Under the pieces are notes generated by a model. The model was given only the letters and a program-made list of their open reading frames with translations. It was not told the origin of the DNA and did no database searches. A DNA stretch of 64,000 bases, from assembly GCF_040049255.1 (NCBI RefSeq), contig NZ_JBDZDR010000008.1:1-64000 (forward strand). Reading direction: 5' to 3'. Numbering within the stretch: position 1 is the first letter of the stretch; every line of letters starts with the position of its first letter. This document shows, piece after piece, positions 18,021-26,357 of this stretch. The translations under genes and the position numbers were made by a program. Source of the DNA: Pseudaminobacter sp040049255 (GTDB lineage Bacteria > Pseudomonadota > Alphaproteobacteria > Rhizobiales > Rhizobiaceae).

Positions 18021-18569
18021 GTGCGATTCACGGAGACGAAATTGAGCGGGGTCTGGCTTGTCGAGCCGACGCCGATAGTCGACGAGCGCGGCTCCTTCGC
18101 CAGAACTTTCTGCGAGAAGGAGATGGCCGATCATGGCCTTGCGACGCGGTTCGTGCAGCACAGCCGGTCCACCAACCTGCGCAAGGGCACGCTGCGGGGC
18201 TTGCATTTTCAATCGCCCCCGCATGGCGAAGTGAAGATCGTGTCCTGCCTGAAAGGGGCCGTCTACGACGTGGCCGTCGATCTGCGGCCGGCGTCTTCCA
18301 CCCGCTATCATTGGGTGGCATTCGAACTCACGCCTGAAAACGGCCGCCAGGTCTATATCCCGGTCGGGTTCGCGCACGGTTTCCAGACGCTTACCGAAAA
18401 CGCCGAAGTCTCCTACCTCATTTCCCAGTTCTATACGCCGACTGCCTCGGCCGGGGTCCGCTATGACGATCCGGCCCTCGCCATCGATTGGCCGATACGA
18501 GTGTCGGTGATTTCGGACAAGGACCGCTCATGGCCGCTGCTCGAAGAGCAAAGCCGGCGAAACCAGTAG
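18021..18569 (+). CDS. rfbC: dTDP-4-dehydrorhamnose 3,5-epimerase family protein
   Basis: A 182-residue cupin-fold epimerase that inverts C3 and/or C5 of a 4-keto-6-deoxy nucleotide sugar. Signatures are ERGSFARTFCEKE near the N-terminus and NLRKGTLRGLHFQ with the catalytic His. The barrel continues with VDLRPASSTRY and IPVGFAHGFQTL, and an aspartate pair lies in DDPALAIDWP. It starts at GTG with GAGG five bases upstream. It is divergent from the C-methyltransferase operon and likely acts on the same 4-keto sugar. The classic dTDP-rhamnose partners rmlA, rmlB and rmlD are not in the window, so rhamnose synthesis is not demonstrated. Confidence 0.87.
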   Translation: MRFTETKLSGVWLVEPTPIVDERGSFARTFCEKEMADHGLATRFVQHSRSTNLRKGTLRGLHFQSPPHGEVKIVSCLKGAVYDVAVDLRPASSTRYHWVAFELTPENGRQVYIPVGFAHGFQTLTENAEVSYLISQFYTPTASAGVRYDDPALAIDWPIRVSVISDKDRSWPLLEEQSRRNQ

Positions 18570-18597
18570 GCGCGCAGCGGCGGCGGTCAACCGGATG

Positions 18598-19935
18598 CTA
18601 GGGGCGGCGCGCGGGCGCATCGGCCAGCAGGCCGTGCTCACGCAGCAGCGCGGCTGCGCCGGCCAGTTCGCCGAATGGCAACCCCGACCGTTCCGCCATC
18701 GCAAGCAGGGAGTGGTCTCCGTCCGCCAGGTTGAGCACCCACAGCATGGCCATGGTGCTGGAGGCGGTGGACCTGTTGCCGCCCCGGGCCGAATAGAGCC
18801 CGCGCCGTCCGAGCTGCGGCTCGCCCTTGGGACAGAGATTGATTGGCGTCCAATCGCCCTCGATGATCTCAATGGCTTCCATGATCATGCGGTAGGAGGC
18901 CGCGAGGTGCTCTGGCCTGATGAAGCTCAGGTCGTCGGCCGAGCTGTGGTATTCCGGAAAGGTGGCGAAGGCGCTGCGCTGGAACAGGCCGACGGGAAGG
19001 TTGAAGCCCGGCGAGCAGAACTGCCGTTCGTCGTAGCCATAGGGTGAGAAGTCGAGCAGCTTCGCCCCATCGCCACGGCGACCGACCACCAGCGCCATGG
19101 CGCGGTCGATGAAGGCATCGCCCCGGCGGCTGCGCTTGTAGGTCGGGCCGCCGCCATCGCCCACGCAGGAAAGGGCGAGCCCGTGGTCGATCTGCCCCAG
19201 CCGCTGTTCGTTCCGGGCCAGCCAGGCAAGCGCTCCGATGGTTCCAGGGGCAAAAAGGAACCGGTAGCTGTAGCGCCTCGGCCGTTTCTTGAGACCGGCC
19301 GCCAGAAAGGCCAGCATGGCCAGGCCGGAGCAATTGTCGTTGGCCATCGATGGGTGGCAGATGTGCGCTGACAGAAGGACTTCCCGATCCGTCTCGCCGG
19401 GCAGAAGGCACTCGCCGTAAGTCAGGCTGCCTTGCTTGAGCTCTGAATCTATCTCCACCGAATACTCGGCATCCGGCATCTCCTCCAGCCGTTCATGGGC
19501 CATGCAGAAGCCCCAGTCTTCCGCGTAGTAGGACGTGCGATAGGGGATCGCCTGCGGTTGTTCCGGGAGCGTGTGAATGTGCTTCCTGAGTTCGCTGAGG
19601 GGCAGAACGCCCTTGAACGGAACGCTGTAGTTCAGGACGTGGAGGTTTGAATCTGCGAAGTCGACAATTGTGCGCCCTTGCATGTCCCTTATGCTGGCAG
19701 CCCGAATGTTCCATTCCCTGGGCACCGTCCAGTCGAACACCTGCGCCCCGGATGGCACCTCATGGCGTTCAAGCTCGATATGCTCCGCCAGTATGTCCAG
19801 CGTCTTGCGCACGCCGTCGCCGGTGATGCTGCGGCTGATCGGAAAGATCTTCTCCGCCAGGGCGTAGATGTCGCGGCCGATATCGTCGCCGGCCGCAGGC
19901 TGCGCCGGATATGGACCGGGACTTGCCTGTTCCAT
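18598..19935 (-). CDS. DUF4910 domain aminopeptidase-like protein
   Basis: A 445-residue cytoplasmic protein of the DUF4910/DUF2172 group, which has an M28-type zinc aminopeptidase fold. The opening segment IFPISRSITGDGVRKTL is typical. The metal-site block is SAHICHPSMANDNCSG (His191, His194, Asp200), and a later PEYHSSADDLSF supplies another ligand region. Residues beyond about 380 look like the winged-helix tail of the family (SSTMAMLWVLNLADG). Its start lies only four bases after the stop of the SDR gene, so the two are coupled. Such proteins recur in polysaccharide gene clusters, but a substrate is not established. It may remove an aminoacyl group from a sugar intermediate; this is speculation. 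Confidence 0.83.
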   Translation of the reverse strand: MEQASPGPYPAQPAAGDDIGRDIYALAEKIFPISRSITGDGVRKTLDILAEHIELERHEVPSGAQVFDWTVPREWNIRAASIRDMQGRTIVDFADSNLHVLNYSVPFKGVLPLSELRKHIHTLPEQPQAIPYRTSYYAEDWGFCMAHERLEEMPDAEYSVEIDSELKQGSLTYGECLLPGETDREVLLSAHICHPSMANDNCSGLAMLAFLAAGLKKRPRRYSYRFLFAPGTIGALAWLARNEQRLGQIDHGLALSCVGDGGGPTYKRSRRGDAFIDRAMALVVGRRGDGAKLLDFSPYGYDERQFCSPGFNLPVGLFQRSAFATFPEYHSSADDLSFIRPEHLAASYRMIMEAIEIIEGDWTPINLCPKGEPQLGRRGLYSARGGNRSTASSTMAMLWVLNLADGDHSLLAMAERSGLPFGELAGAAALLREHGLLADAPARRP

Positions 19936-19939
19936 CCGC

Positions 19940-20998
19940 CTATCCTGCCAGCGGTGCCAGCGCGGCCGGCTCCCGGGCCCGCAAGGAGCGATCGATGATG
20001 CCGTCGGACATCAGTCGCCTGATTTGGGCGATGCGCTGGAAGTGTGGGCCTTCGAATTCCTCGAGCGTCAGGTTGGAGGCCATGTAGGCAGCGTGGAGCT
20101 CCTCCGCGCCCGCGCGCGCGTCCCATTCTGCCCGGAAAGCCGGCAGGACCCTGGCGATCTTTTCGAAACTGACCCGGTAGGAACGCTTGTCCGGCCCGGC
20201 GTCGGCGGCGAACTGCAAGCGGCAGCCGGGCACGACCTCGGCCACGATCCTGGCGATGTCGCGAATCCTGTAATTGTGCTCGGTCCGGCCGACGTTGAAC
20301 GCTTCGTTGTGGACTTTTTCGCGCGGCGCCTCCAGGCCTGCGATGAAGGCGCGCGATATGTCCTCTATGTGAACGATCGGCCGCCATGGGCTGCCGTCGG
20401 ACTTGAGCAGGATGACGCCCTCGGTGATGGCCCAGGCAACCAGATTGTTCAGGACGATGTCGCACCGTAGCCGAGGCGACAGGCCGTAGGCGGTCGCCGG
20501 ACGAAAGTAGGTCGGCGAAAAGTCGCCGTCGGCCAACCTGGAGATGTCGCGTTCGGCCAGCACCTTCGACCATCCATAGGGCGTCACCGGGCTCAGCTCA
20601 GCCGTTTCATCGACCAGGCTGTCGCCGGCCGCTCCGTAGTTGCTGCACGACGATGCATAGAGGAACCGGCTGACGCCGGCGTCCCTTGCCGCCTGTGCGA
20701 ACCGCACGCTTGCCTTGTGGTTTATCTCGTAAGTCAATTCAGGATCGAGGTTTGAGAGCGGATCGTTGGAGAGCGCTGCCAGATGGATCACCGCGTCGAA
20801 GCCGCGAAGGTCTTGCGGGGTCACGTCGCGAATGTCCTTGCGGATAGCGGGAACCGCGACCAAGCTGCCGCCTGCTTCGAAGGTGCAGCGCTGATAAAGG
20901 TCGCTGTCGTAGCCGACCACAGCGTGGCCTGCCTTCAAGAGCATGCGCACCATAATTGAGCCGATGTAGCCGAGATGGCCTGTCACCAGAACTTTCAT
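19940..20998 (-). CDS. NAD-dependent sugar-nucleotide epimerase/dehydratase (extended SDR)
   Basis: A 352-residue extended SDR enzyme. The NAD-binding motif is GHLGYIG (7-13), the catalytic pair is Tyr141 and Lys145 in PYGWSK, and the SSCSNYG segment carries the usual Ser. FRPATAYG and a later DISRAF block match UDP-sugar epimerases and dehydratases. The ATG at 20998 has AGAGG six bases before it; 70 further upstream codons are not credible coding. It is cotranscribed with the DUF4910 gene. It could act on the CDP- or dTDP-4-keto sugar of the neighbouring operons as reductase, epimerase or dehydratase; sequence alone does not decide. Confidence 0.87.
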   Translation of the reverse strand: MKVLVTGHLGYIGSIMVRMLLKAGHAVVGYDSDLYQRCTFEAGGSLVAVPAIRKDIRDVTPQDLRGFDAVIHLAALSNDPLSNLDPELTYEINHKASVRFAQAARDAGVSRFLYASSCSNYGAAGDSLVDETAELSPVTPYGWSKVLAERDISRLADGDFSPTYFRPATAYGLSPRLRCDIVLNNLVAWAITEGVILLKSDGSPWRPIVHIEDISRAFIAGLEAPREKVHNEAFNVGRTEHNYRIRDIARIVAEVVPGCRLQFAADAGPDKRSYRVSFEKIARVLPAFRAEWDARAGAEELHAAYMASNLTLEEFEGPHFQRIAQIRRLMSDGIIDRSLRAREPAALAPLAG

Positions 20999-21235
20999 TG
21001 ATTGCCTCTTCTGCGTGAGAGCGAAATCCCGGCTCAAGGCCGAGCTCCCCGCGACGCTAGCCCGCAGTGAACGCGGCAGGCGAGAACGACGAATGGCGGT
21101 AGGAACGCTCCGTTTTCGATACGCCGTTGGAGCGCGGCACGCCCAAAGGGGGGCGCAGGTTCGACAGTCTAATCCATAGGAGGTAGGCGGCCCGGGTACC
21201 GCATTCACAGGTCGGCAAGACTTGCCTGGCCCGCG

Positions 21236-22672
21236 CTAGATGCGCAACGGCAGCAGCAAGGAGGGCGGCGCCTGCCGCCAGTGCTCGGCGGCGTCCCTGG
21301 TGCGGCGCGCCTGAACCCTGGCTGCCGCGACCACTGCAAATGCCACGAAGAAGCCTATGCCCGGGTCGGCGCTGCCGCTGGCCAGCGAGCCGGCCACCAG
21401 CCCCGCCAAGGCGCTGTTTCTTGCGCTTGCCACCACGGCATCGGTTTCGGGGGGCACCCACTTGCCGAGCCTTCCAAGCCCGCGTGCAGTGGCCGCCACC
21501 AGCGCTGCCATCAGAACGCTGCCCACCAGACCCAACTGCGAAAGCACGGCGATCAGCCAGCTCGAGGCCCGGGAACTGCCCATGCCGACGCCCAGCCCGC
21601 TGGTGTCGCCGAAAGATTGCAGGCTCTGCAAATTCCAATAGGCGCGCTCCTGCCCGGAGGAGGAGCTCGCCTTGTTGATCAAGGTCTTGTCGATAAGGTC
21701 GAGGAACGGGGCCAGAGTTCCCGGCCGGTAGAGGAACACGGCCAGAATTGCCAAGAAGGCCAAGACCAGCAGGGCGATGATCTGCAGCTCGGCGGCCTCG
21801 ACGCGGTCGGCCAGCATGGAGCGCATGATGTGGAAAGCCACAACCAGGCCGAGCAGCATCAAGCCGACATAGGCCGTCGAAGAGGTGGAAAGCACCAGGA
21901 GCAGAAGCAGCAGCAGGGAAAGCCACTTCGCGAAGCGGTCCTTGGTGCGGCGCCAGTAGGTGTAGCAGAATGCAAGGCAGGCAAGCGACACCGCGCCGAA
22001 AGCCGATGCTTCCGAATAGGCGCCCGCAATACGCGAGAATCCGGCTTCGCTGGTCTCCGTGAGCATCGCGTAGCTGGCGGTGCGGATCGGCTTCAGCAGG
22101 TCTCCGGCCCCCGCGAGCTTGCCCAGAAGGTCGATCAGCCCCATTGCCGCGTGCAGCGTGGACCAGACGAAGAAGCCGCGGCGCACCTGGGCTATCCTGT
22201 CGCCTTTCACCAGCAGCACGCAAAGGGCTATGGCGGTGAAACCGCCAAGGACGAAATAGCCCGTCTGCGAGATATTGGCGGAGACGGGGGCGAGCGAGGC
22301 CTCCACCACGCCGCTCCGCGTCTTCGACTGCACGAAAACGATGGTTTGGCCGGCAAAGAAGCGCGGAAGAAGCCAGGCACCGACCACGGCATAGAGCATC
22401 AGGGCGGCCAGCACCCAGATTGGGCCGACGCTGCCGAGCACCCCGCCCAGATCGCGCCAGATATGCCGTCTCATGGCAACCGCTGCCACCAGAAGGGCTG
22501 CAAACATCGTGTAGATCAGTGGGGAGGAGTTGCCCAGCGAGGTGAGCGTCATCATGGCCGTGGAGCCGAAAGCCGGCGAGGCCAGGAGCCCGACGATAAG
22601 GAAGCCGCGGCTGAAGTAAGCAAGAACGAGCACCCCAGCGCATACGAGCAGTCCGGCCGGCGAGGGCTCCAT
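21236..22672 (-). CDS. O-antigen polymerase/ligase-like multispanning membrane protein
   Basis: A 478-residue inner-membrane protein with about ten or more hydrophobic segments, including LLVCAGVLVLAYF, LLLLLLLVLSTSSTAYVGLMLL and IIALLVLAFLAILAVFLY. A large hydrophilic loop near residues 320-370 contains GLGVGMGSSRASSW, resembling the periplasmic loop of Wzy/WaaL proteins. It would polymerise or ligate undecaprenyl-linked repeat units. Codon use supports this frame over the longer overlapping frames on both strands. It follows the SDR gene promoter region on the same strand but is upstream in transcription, with about 240 bases between them. Family calls for Wzy-like proteins are weak by nature. 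Confidence 0.75.
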   Translation of the reverse strand: MEPSPAGLLVCAGVLVLAYFSRGFLIVGLLASPAFGSTAMMTLTSLGNSSPLIYTMFAALLVAAVAMRRHIWRDLGGVLGSVGPIWVLAALMLYAVVGAWLLPRFFAGQTIVFVQSKTRSGVVEASLAPVSANISQTGYFVLGGFTAIALCVLLVKGDRIAQVRRGFFVWSTLHAAMGLIDLLGKLAGAGDLLKPIRTASYAMLTETSEAGFSRIAGAYSEASAFGAVSLACLAFCYTYWRRTKDRFAKWLSLLLLLLLVLSTSSTAYVGLMLLGLVVAFHIMRSMLADRVEAAELQIIALLVLAFLAILAVFLYRPGTLAPFLDLIDKTLINKASSSSGQERAYWNLQSLQSFGDTSGLGVGMGSSRASSWLIAVLSQLGLVGSVLMAALVAATARGLGRLGKWVPPETDAVVASARNSALAGLVAGSLASGSADPGIGFFVAFAVVAAARVQARRTRDAAEHWRQAPPSLLLPLRI

Positions 22673-23156
22673 TCGGGGTCAGTCTCCGGCTTCGCGCCAG
22701 GGCGAAATGATCGCGATCTGTTTTGCAGCTTCTCTCATGCAGGCCGCCGAAGGTCCCTGGAGTTCGGTAGCCACCATTTGGGAAGCGGGCATGCGGCACA
22801 AGCAGGCCAATAGGCGTAGCTTATCCCCTCGGGGGAACGGCCTGTTGGCCAAATTGGCGGGAACGCCAGTCCGGGCCGCCTCATAGCAAGGAGGCAAATA
22901 CCTCCCTTGGCTCGTTGACGGTCGGACGGCAGAGCGTCGAACATGGCATGGCTCGCGTGTATCCACCCACTCCACGCGGCCTGTCCGCCGATGTGCGACA
23001 GGTTGGGGAGCCGCCTCCACCCCCGCCCCAACCAGGGCGGCTCCCCGCATCCTGTTCGTGGCCCGCGCGCCTGCAGACCGGGCCGAGGCTCGACAGGTCA
23101 GACAGAAAGCCCCACAGTCCAACTCGCGTTTTCAATACTGGCTTCGAGTATCGCCC
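22673..23156. other. Divergent intergenic region with competing inverted repeats
   Basis: This 484-base gap separates the Wzy-like gene from the divergent phosphohexomutase gene. The open frames in it show no family features and atypical composition. Its main structure is a set of overlapping inverted repeats at 22980-23046, listed separately, which would lie in the leader of the mutase transcript. Confidence 0.4.
22980..23046 (+). promoter_or_regulatory. Mutually exclusive hairpins in the leader of the phosphohexomutase gene
   Basis: Three perfect pairings share sequence: CCTGTC (22980-22985) with GACAGG (22997-23002); GGTTGGGG (23001-23008) with CCCCAACC (23026-23033); and GGGGAGCCGCC (23005-23015) with GGCGGCTCCCC (23036-23046). 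The 8-base and 11-base stems cannot form together because they share GGGG. No T-tract follows, so this is not a simple terminator. It may be a switching RNA leader or nested protein-binding dyads. Confidence 0.4.
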
Positions 23157-24623
23157 ATGAAGTTTGGCACAAGCGGTTTGAGAGGTCTTGCGCAGGATCT
23201 GAAGGGGCCCGCAGCCCGGCGCTATGCAGCGGCCTTTGCCCGACACCTGCTGCAGAGCGGCATGGCTTCGACGGGAGATGTCATCCTGCTGGGTCGGGAT
23301 CTGCGCGCCTCCAGCCCGGAAATCGCCGGCAACTGCGCCGACGCACTTGCGCGGATCGGGTTTGCGGTCGCCGATTGCGGAGCAGTGCCAACACCCGCGC
23401 TAGCCCTCCAAGGCCTGAGCAGGAATGCCGCGTCGCTGATGGTGACCGGCTCGCACATCCCGGCAGACCGCAACGGCATCAAGTTCTATCGGCCGGACGG
23501 CGAGATCGACAAGGCCGACGAAAGCGCGATCGGCGCGCTTGCGGAAGCCATGCGAGTTTCCGGCGAGCTGGAAGGCGGCATGCGGGCCGGGGTGTCTGCG
23601 CTGATTGATGAAGCGTCTCAGTGTCGCGCGCCTTTCCTGGAGCGCAACAAGTCGCTTCTGCCGGCGCGAGCGCTGGCGGGGCTGAAGCTCGGGGTCTATC
23701 AGCACAGCACCGTCGCGCGTGATCTGCTGGTCGAGGTGCTTGCTCACTACGGCGCCGATGTGCACCCGCTGGGGCGAGTGGATAGCTTCGTGCCTGTCGA
23801 CACTGAGGCGGTGTCGCCGGAAACGCTCGCCTCGCTGAGGGGGTGGGCGCAGGCCCATGCGCTCGATGCGATCGTGTCGGCCGATGGCGACGGCGACCGG
23901 CCGCTCGTAGCCGATGAGACCGGCAGCCCCTTGCGGGGAGACTTGCTGGGGCTGGTGGCGGCGGAATTCCTGAAGGCGGAGACGGTCGTGACGCCGGTGA
24001 CCTCGAACTCCGGCATCGAAGCGGCGGGCGACTTCGAGGTCGTCCGCACCCGGGTGGGATCGCCATTCGTCATCGCCGGCATGGACGAGGCGGTCGCCGC
24101 CGGCAGGTCGCGGGTGATCGGGTTCGAAGCCAATGGCGGCGTGCTGACGGCTACCGATTTCGAGGTCAACGGCCGGACACTTCGTGCTCTCCCGACGCGT
24201 GACAGCTTCTTGCCCATACTGGCAGTGCTTTCGCTGGTCGCAAGGCAAAAAAGGCCGCTTTCGCACATAGCCGCCAGCTATCGCCTGCCGGCTGCGGCTG
24301 CGGATCGGATCGAGAATTTTGCCGTCGAAATCAGTGCCGCGCTGATGGCGCATCTTCGCGCGTCCGACAGCAATCTATCGGCCTTCCTCGCCCCCATCGG
24401 GCAAGTGCGTTCGAGCAGCGATATCGACGGCCTGCGCGTTACGCTGGCAGACGGCCGCATCATCCACCTGCGCCCGTCCGGCAACGCGCCGGAGATGCGG
24501 TGCTATGTGGAGGCGGAAACCGACGCGAAGGCCGAAGCCCTGCTGAAAGCGGGGCTGGAGCGAATTCGCGCCTGGGCCGACGGCCGTGGCGCTGCTCCGC
24601 CAAGCGGACCGCTGCGCGCCTGA
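23157..24623 (+). CDS. Phosphomannomutase/phosphoglucomutase family
   Basis: A 488-residue alpha-D-phosphohexomutase interconverting hexose-6-phosphate and hexose-1-phosphate (mannose and/or glucose) for sugar-nucleotide synthesis. The family motifs are in order. KFGTSGLRG lies at the N-terminus. The phosphoserine loop VTGSHIPADRNG carries Ser99. The magnesium loop is SADGDGDRP (Asp243, 245, 247), the sugar-specificity loop is FEANGGV, and the phosphate-binding loop is RPSGNAPEMR. The active-site loop has TGSHIP where most relatives have TASHNP. The frame is open upstream to 23058, but the protein family begins at this ATG. It feeds the convergent GDP-mannose synthase gene, from which it is separated by 27 bases. 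Confidence 0.92.
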   Translation: MKFGTSGLRGLAQDLKGPAARRYAAAFARHLLQSGMASTGDVILLGRDLRASSPEIAGNCADALARIGFAVADCGAVPTPALALQGLSRNAASLMVTGSHIPADRNGIKFYRPDGEIDKADESAIGALAEAMRVSGELEGGMRAGVSALIDEASQCRAPFLERNKSLLPARALAGLKLGVYQHSTVARDLLVEVLAHYGADVHPLGRVDSFVPVDTEAVSPETLASLRGWAQAHALDAIVSADGDGDRPLVADETGSPLRGDLLGLVAAEFLKAETVVTPVTSNSGIEAAGDFEVVRTRVGSPFVIAGMDEAVAAGRSRVIGFEANGGVLTATDFEVNGRTLRALPTRDSFLPILAVLSLVARQKRPLSHIAASYRLPAAAADRIENFAVEISAALMAHLRASDSNLSAFLAPIGQVRSSSDIDGLRVTLADGRIIHLRPSGNAPEMRCYVEAETDAKAEALLKAGLERIRAWADGRGAAPPSGPLRA

Positions 24624-24650
24624 TTTCGACGCTGGCCCGGTGTTCCAGTT

Positions 24651-26057
24651 TCAGGAGCGGCCGTAGCGGTCCTCGAAGCGGACGATGTCGTCTTCGCCGA
24701 GATAGGAACCGGACTGAACCTCGATCAGCTCGAGCGGGATCTTGCCCGGGTTTTCCAGCGCGTGGACCTCGCCCAGTGGAATGTAGGTGGACTGGTTCTC
24801 GGTCAGGAGCAGCACCTCGTCGCCCTTGTAGACCCTGGCGGTTCCGCGAACCACGATCCAGTGTTCGGCGCGGTGGTGGTGCATCTGCACCGACAGCTTC
24901 GCCCCCGGCTTCACGGTGATGCGCTTGACCTGGTCGCGCTCGCCGAAATCGATCGAGTCGTAGTGGCCCCAGGGCCGGTAGACCTCGCGATGGTTCAGGT
25001 GCTCGTTCCGGCCGTTCTTCTTGATCAGATCGACGATCGACTTGACGTCCTGGACCTTGTCCTTGCGGGCGATGAGAACGGCGTCCTTGGTTTCGACGAC
25101 CACCAGGTCCTCGATGCCCACCAGCGCCACGAGCCTTGATTCCGCCCGCACCAGATTGTTGGCGCTGTCGAGCGAGAGCACGTCACCGCCCAATGCATTG
25201 CCGCTTTCGTCACGGTCCTGCACTTCCCACAGCGCGGACCACGAGCCGATGTCGCTCCAGCGCGCCTTCAGCGGAACGACGGCGGCATGCGCCGTCTTTT
25301 CCATCACGGCATAGTCGACGGATTCCGAAGGGCAGGCCTCGAAGGCGCGTGCATCGACCCGCACGAACTGCATATCCGGCTTCAAGGCCCCGGTCGCCTT
25401 CTGGCAGGCGAGAAGGATATCCGGGCGGAATCGCTCGAGCTCTTCCAGGAAGCGGCTGGCCCTGAACAGGAAGATGCCGCTGTTCCAGTAATAGTCGCCC
25501 GACGCCAGGTAGCGCGCGGCGGTTTGCGCGTCCGGCTTCTCCGCGAAGCTGTCTACGGCAAAGCCGCCCTGGGCAAGCGCCGCGCCGCGCTTGATATAGC
25601 CATAGCCCGTCTCGGGCCGCTCCGGCACGACGCCGAAGGTGACGAGCCTGCCTTCCTGCGCCAGCGGCACGCCAGCGGCAATCGCCTCCTGGAACTGCGC
25701 CACGTCGCGTATGAAGTGGTCGGCGGCCAGAACCAGCATAAGAGGGTCGTCGCCCTCGCTCCGGGCATAGAGGGCGGCAAGCGCGATGGCGGGCGCGGTA
25801 TTGCGGGCGACCGGCTCCAGCAGGATCGTCAGGTCTTCCTGCCCGATCTGGCGCAGCTGCTCGGCCACGAGAAACCTGTGCTCCTCGTTGCAGATCAGCA
25901 GCGGGGTCGCCGCCTCCATTCCTTCCAGCCGCATGACCGTTTCCTGAAGCAGGCTGCGTTCGCCGGTCAGCGCGTGGAACTGCTTGGGGTAGTGCTGTCG
26001 GGAAAGTGGCCAGAGACGAGTGCCGGAGCCGCCGGCCATGATCACGGGCAGGAACAT
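24651..26057 (-). CDS. manC: Mannose-1-phosphate guanylyltransferase / mannose-6-phosphate isomerase
   Basis: A 468-residue bifunctional enzyme: the N-terminal domain makes GDP-mannose from GTP and mannose-1-phosphate, and the C-terminal cupin domain isomerises fructose-6-phosphate to mannose-6-phosphate. The pyrophosphorylase signature is MAGGSGTRLWPLSR (7-20), with YPKQF following. FAEKPD near residue 170 is the sugar-site motif. The type II isomerase motif is KPGAKLSVQMHHHRAEHWIV. The ATG has GAGGGGG upstream. With the phosphohexomutase it completes GDP-mannose supply for the polysaccharide. It is divergent from the M24 peptidase gene and marks the end of the first polysaccharide block. 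Confidence 0.94.
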   Translation of the reverse strand: MFLPVIMAGGSGTRLWPLSRQHYPKQFHALTGERSLLQETVMRLEGMEAATPLLICNEEHRFLVAEQLRQIGQEDLTILLEPVARNTAPAIALAALYARSEGDDPLMLVLAADHFIRDVAQFQEAIAAGVPLAQEGRLVTFGVVPERPETGYGYIKRGAALAQGGFAVDSFAEKPDAQTAARYLASGDYYWNSGIFLFRASRFLEELERFRPDILLACQKATGALKPDMQFVRVDARAFEACPSESVDYAVMEKTAHAAVVPLKARWSDIGSWSALWEVQDRDESGNALGGDVLSLDSANNLVRAESRLVALVGIEDLVVVETKDAVLIARKDKVQDVKSIVDLIKKNGRNEHLNHREVYRPWGHYDSIDFGERDQVKRITVKPGAKLSVQMHHHRAEHWIVVRGTARVYKGDEVLLLTENQSTYIPLGEVHALENPGKIPLELIEVQSGSYLGEDDIVRFEDRYGRS

Positions 26058-26357
26058 GAAAACCCCCTCGGGAATATCGAATGTGCGGCGCTAAATGGCT
26101 CTGCTCGGACGCGGAGGCAGGCGGGTCGCGCACCGCCTCGGCAGCGTCCTTCCAACATTTACAATACTTATTCAAACTTGGCCGGGATGGCCAATCGAAT
26201 TTTTTGCGCCGCGGCGCCCTGCTCGTCGAGCCGTGGAAATGCGAGCGGCCCGGCACTCAAAGAAATCGAGCGCCATTTTTCTGTCGCGGCGTTGCGGCGT
26301 GCGGAAGATGCCGCCATGCTAAAGATCAGTGCCGCCAATGGAACGAGGATTCCCCAC
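26058..26357. other. Divergent promoter region between manC and the M24 peptidase gene
   Basis: This 300-base gap contains an AT-rich core (about 26155-26205) suited to divergent promoters and a 17-base inverted repeat at 26178-26194. A perfect 12-base GC palindrome, GCGCCGCGGCGC (26206-26217), is also present. No gene is seen apart from possible upstream starts of the peptidase frame. Confidence 0.4.
26178..26194. promoter_or_regulatory. Inverted repeat TTGGCC-N5-GGCCAA, possible operator
   Basis: Perfect six-base arms around GGGAT lie in the AT-rich core of the manC/peptidase divergent gap. The position suits a repressor or activator site acting on either gene. No matching consensus is known to me. 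Confidence 0.3.

Noticed and set aside
21057..22799. 580-codon minus-strand frame overlapping the Wzy-like gene
   Set aside because: Rich in Arg, Gly and His without hydrophobic segments; the overlapping frame at 21236-22672 has clear membrane helices and better codon use.
26206..26217. GC palindrome next to a T-run, considered as terminator
   Set aside because: On the plus strand the T-run precedes the stem; on the minus strand it reads as an A-run. Neither orientation gives a terminator.
25287..26357. Long plus-strand extension in front of the M24 peptidase
   Set aside because: It is antisense to manC and has no family features; the peptidase domain begins after the GTG at 26358.
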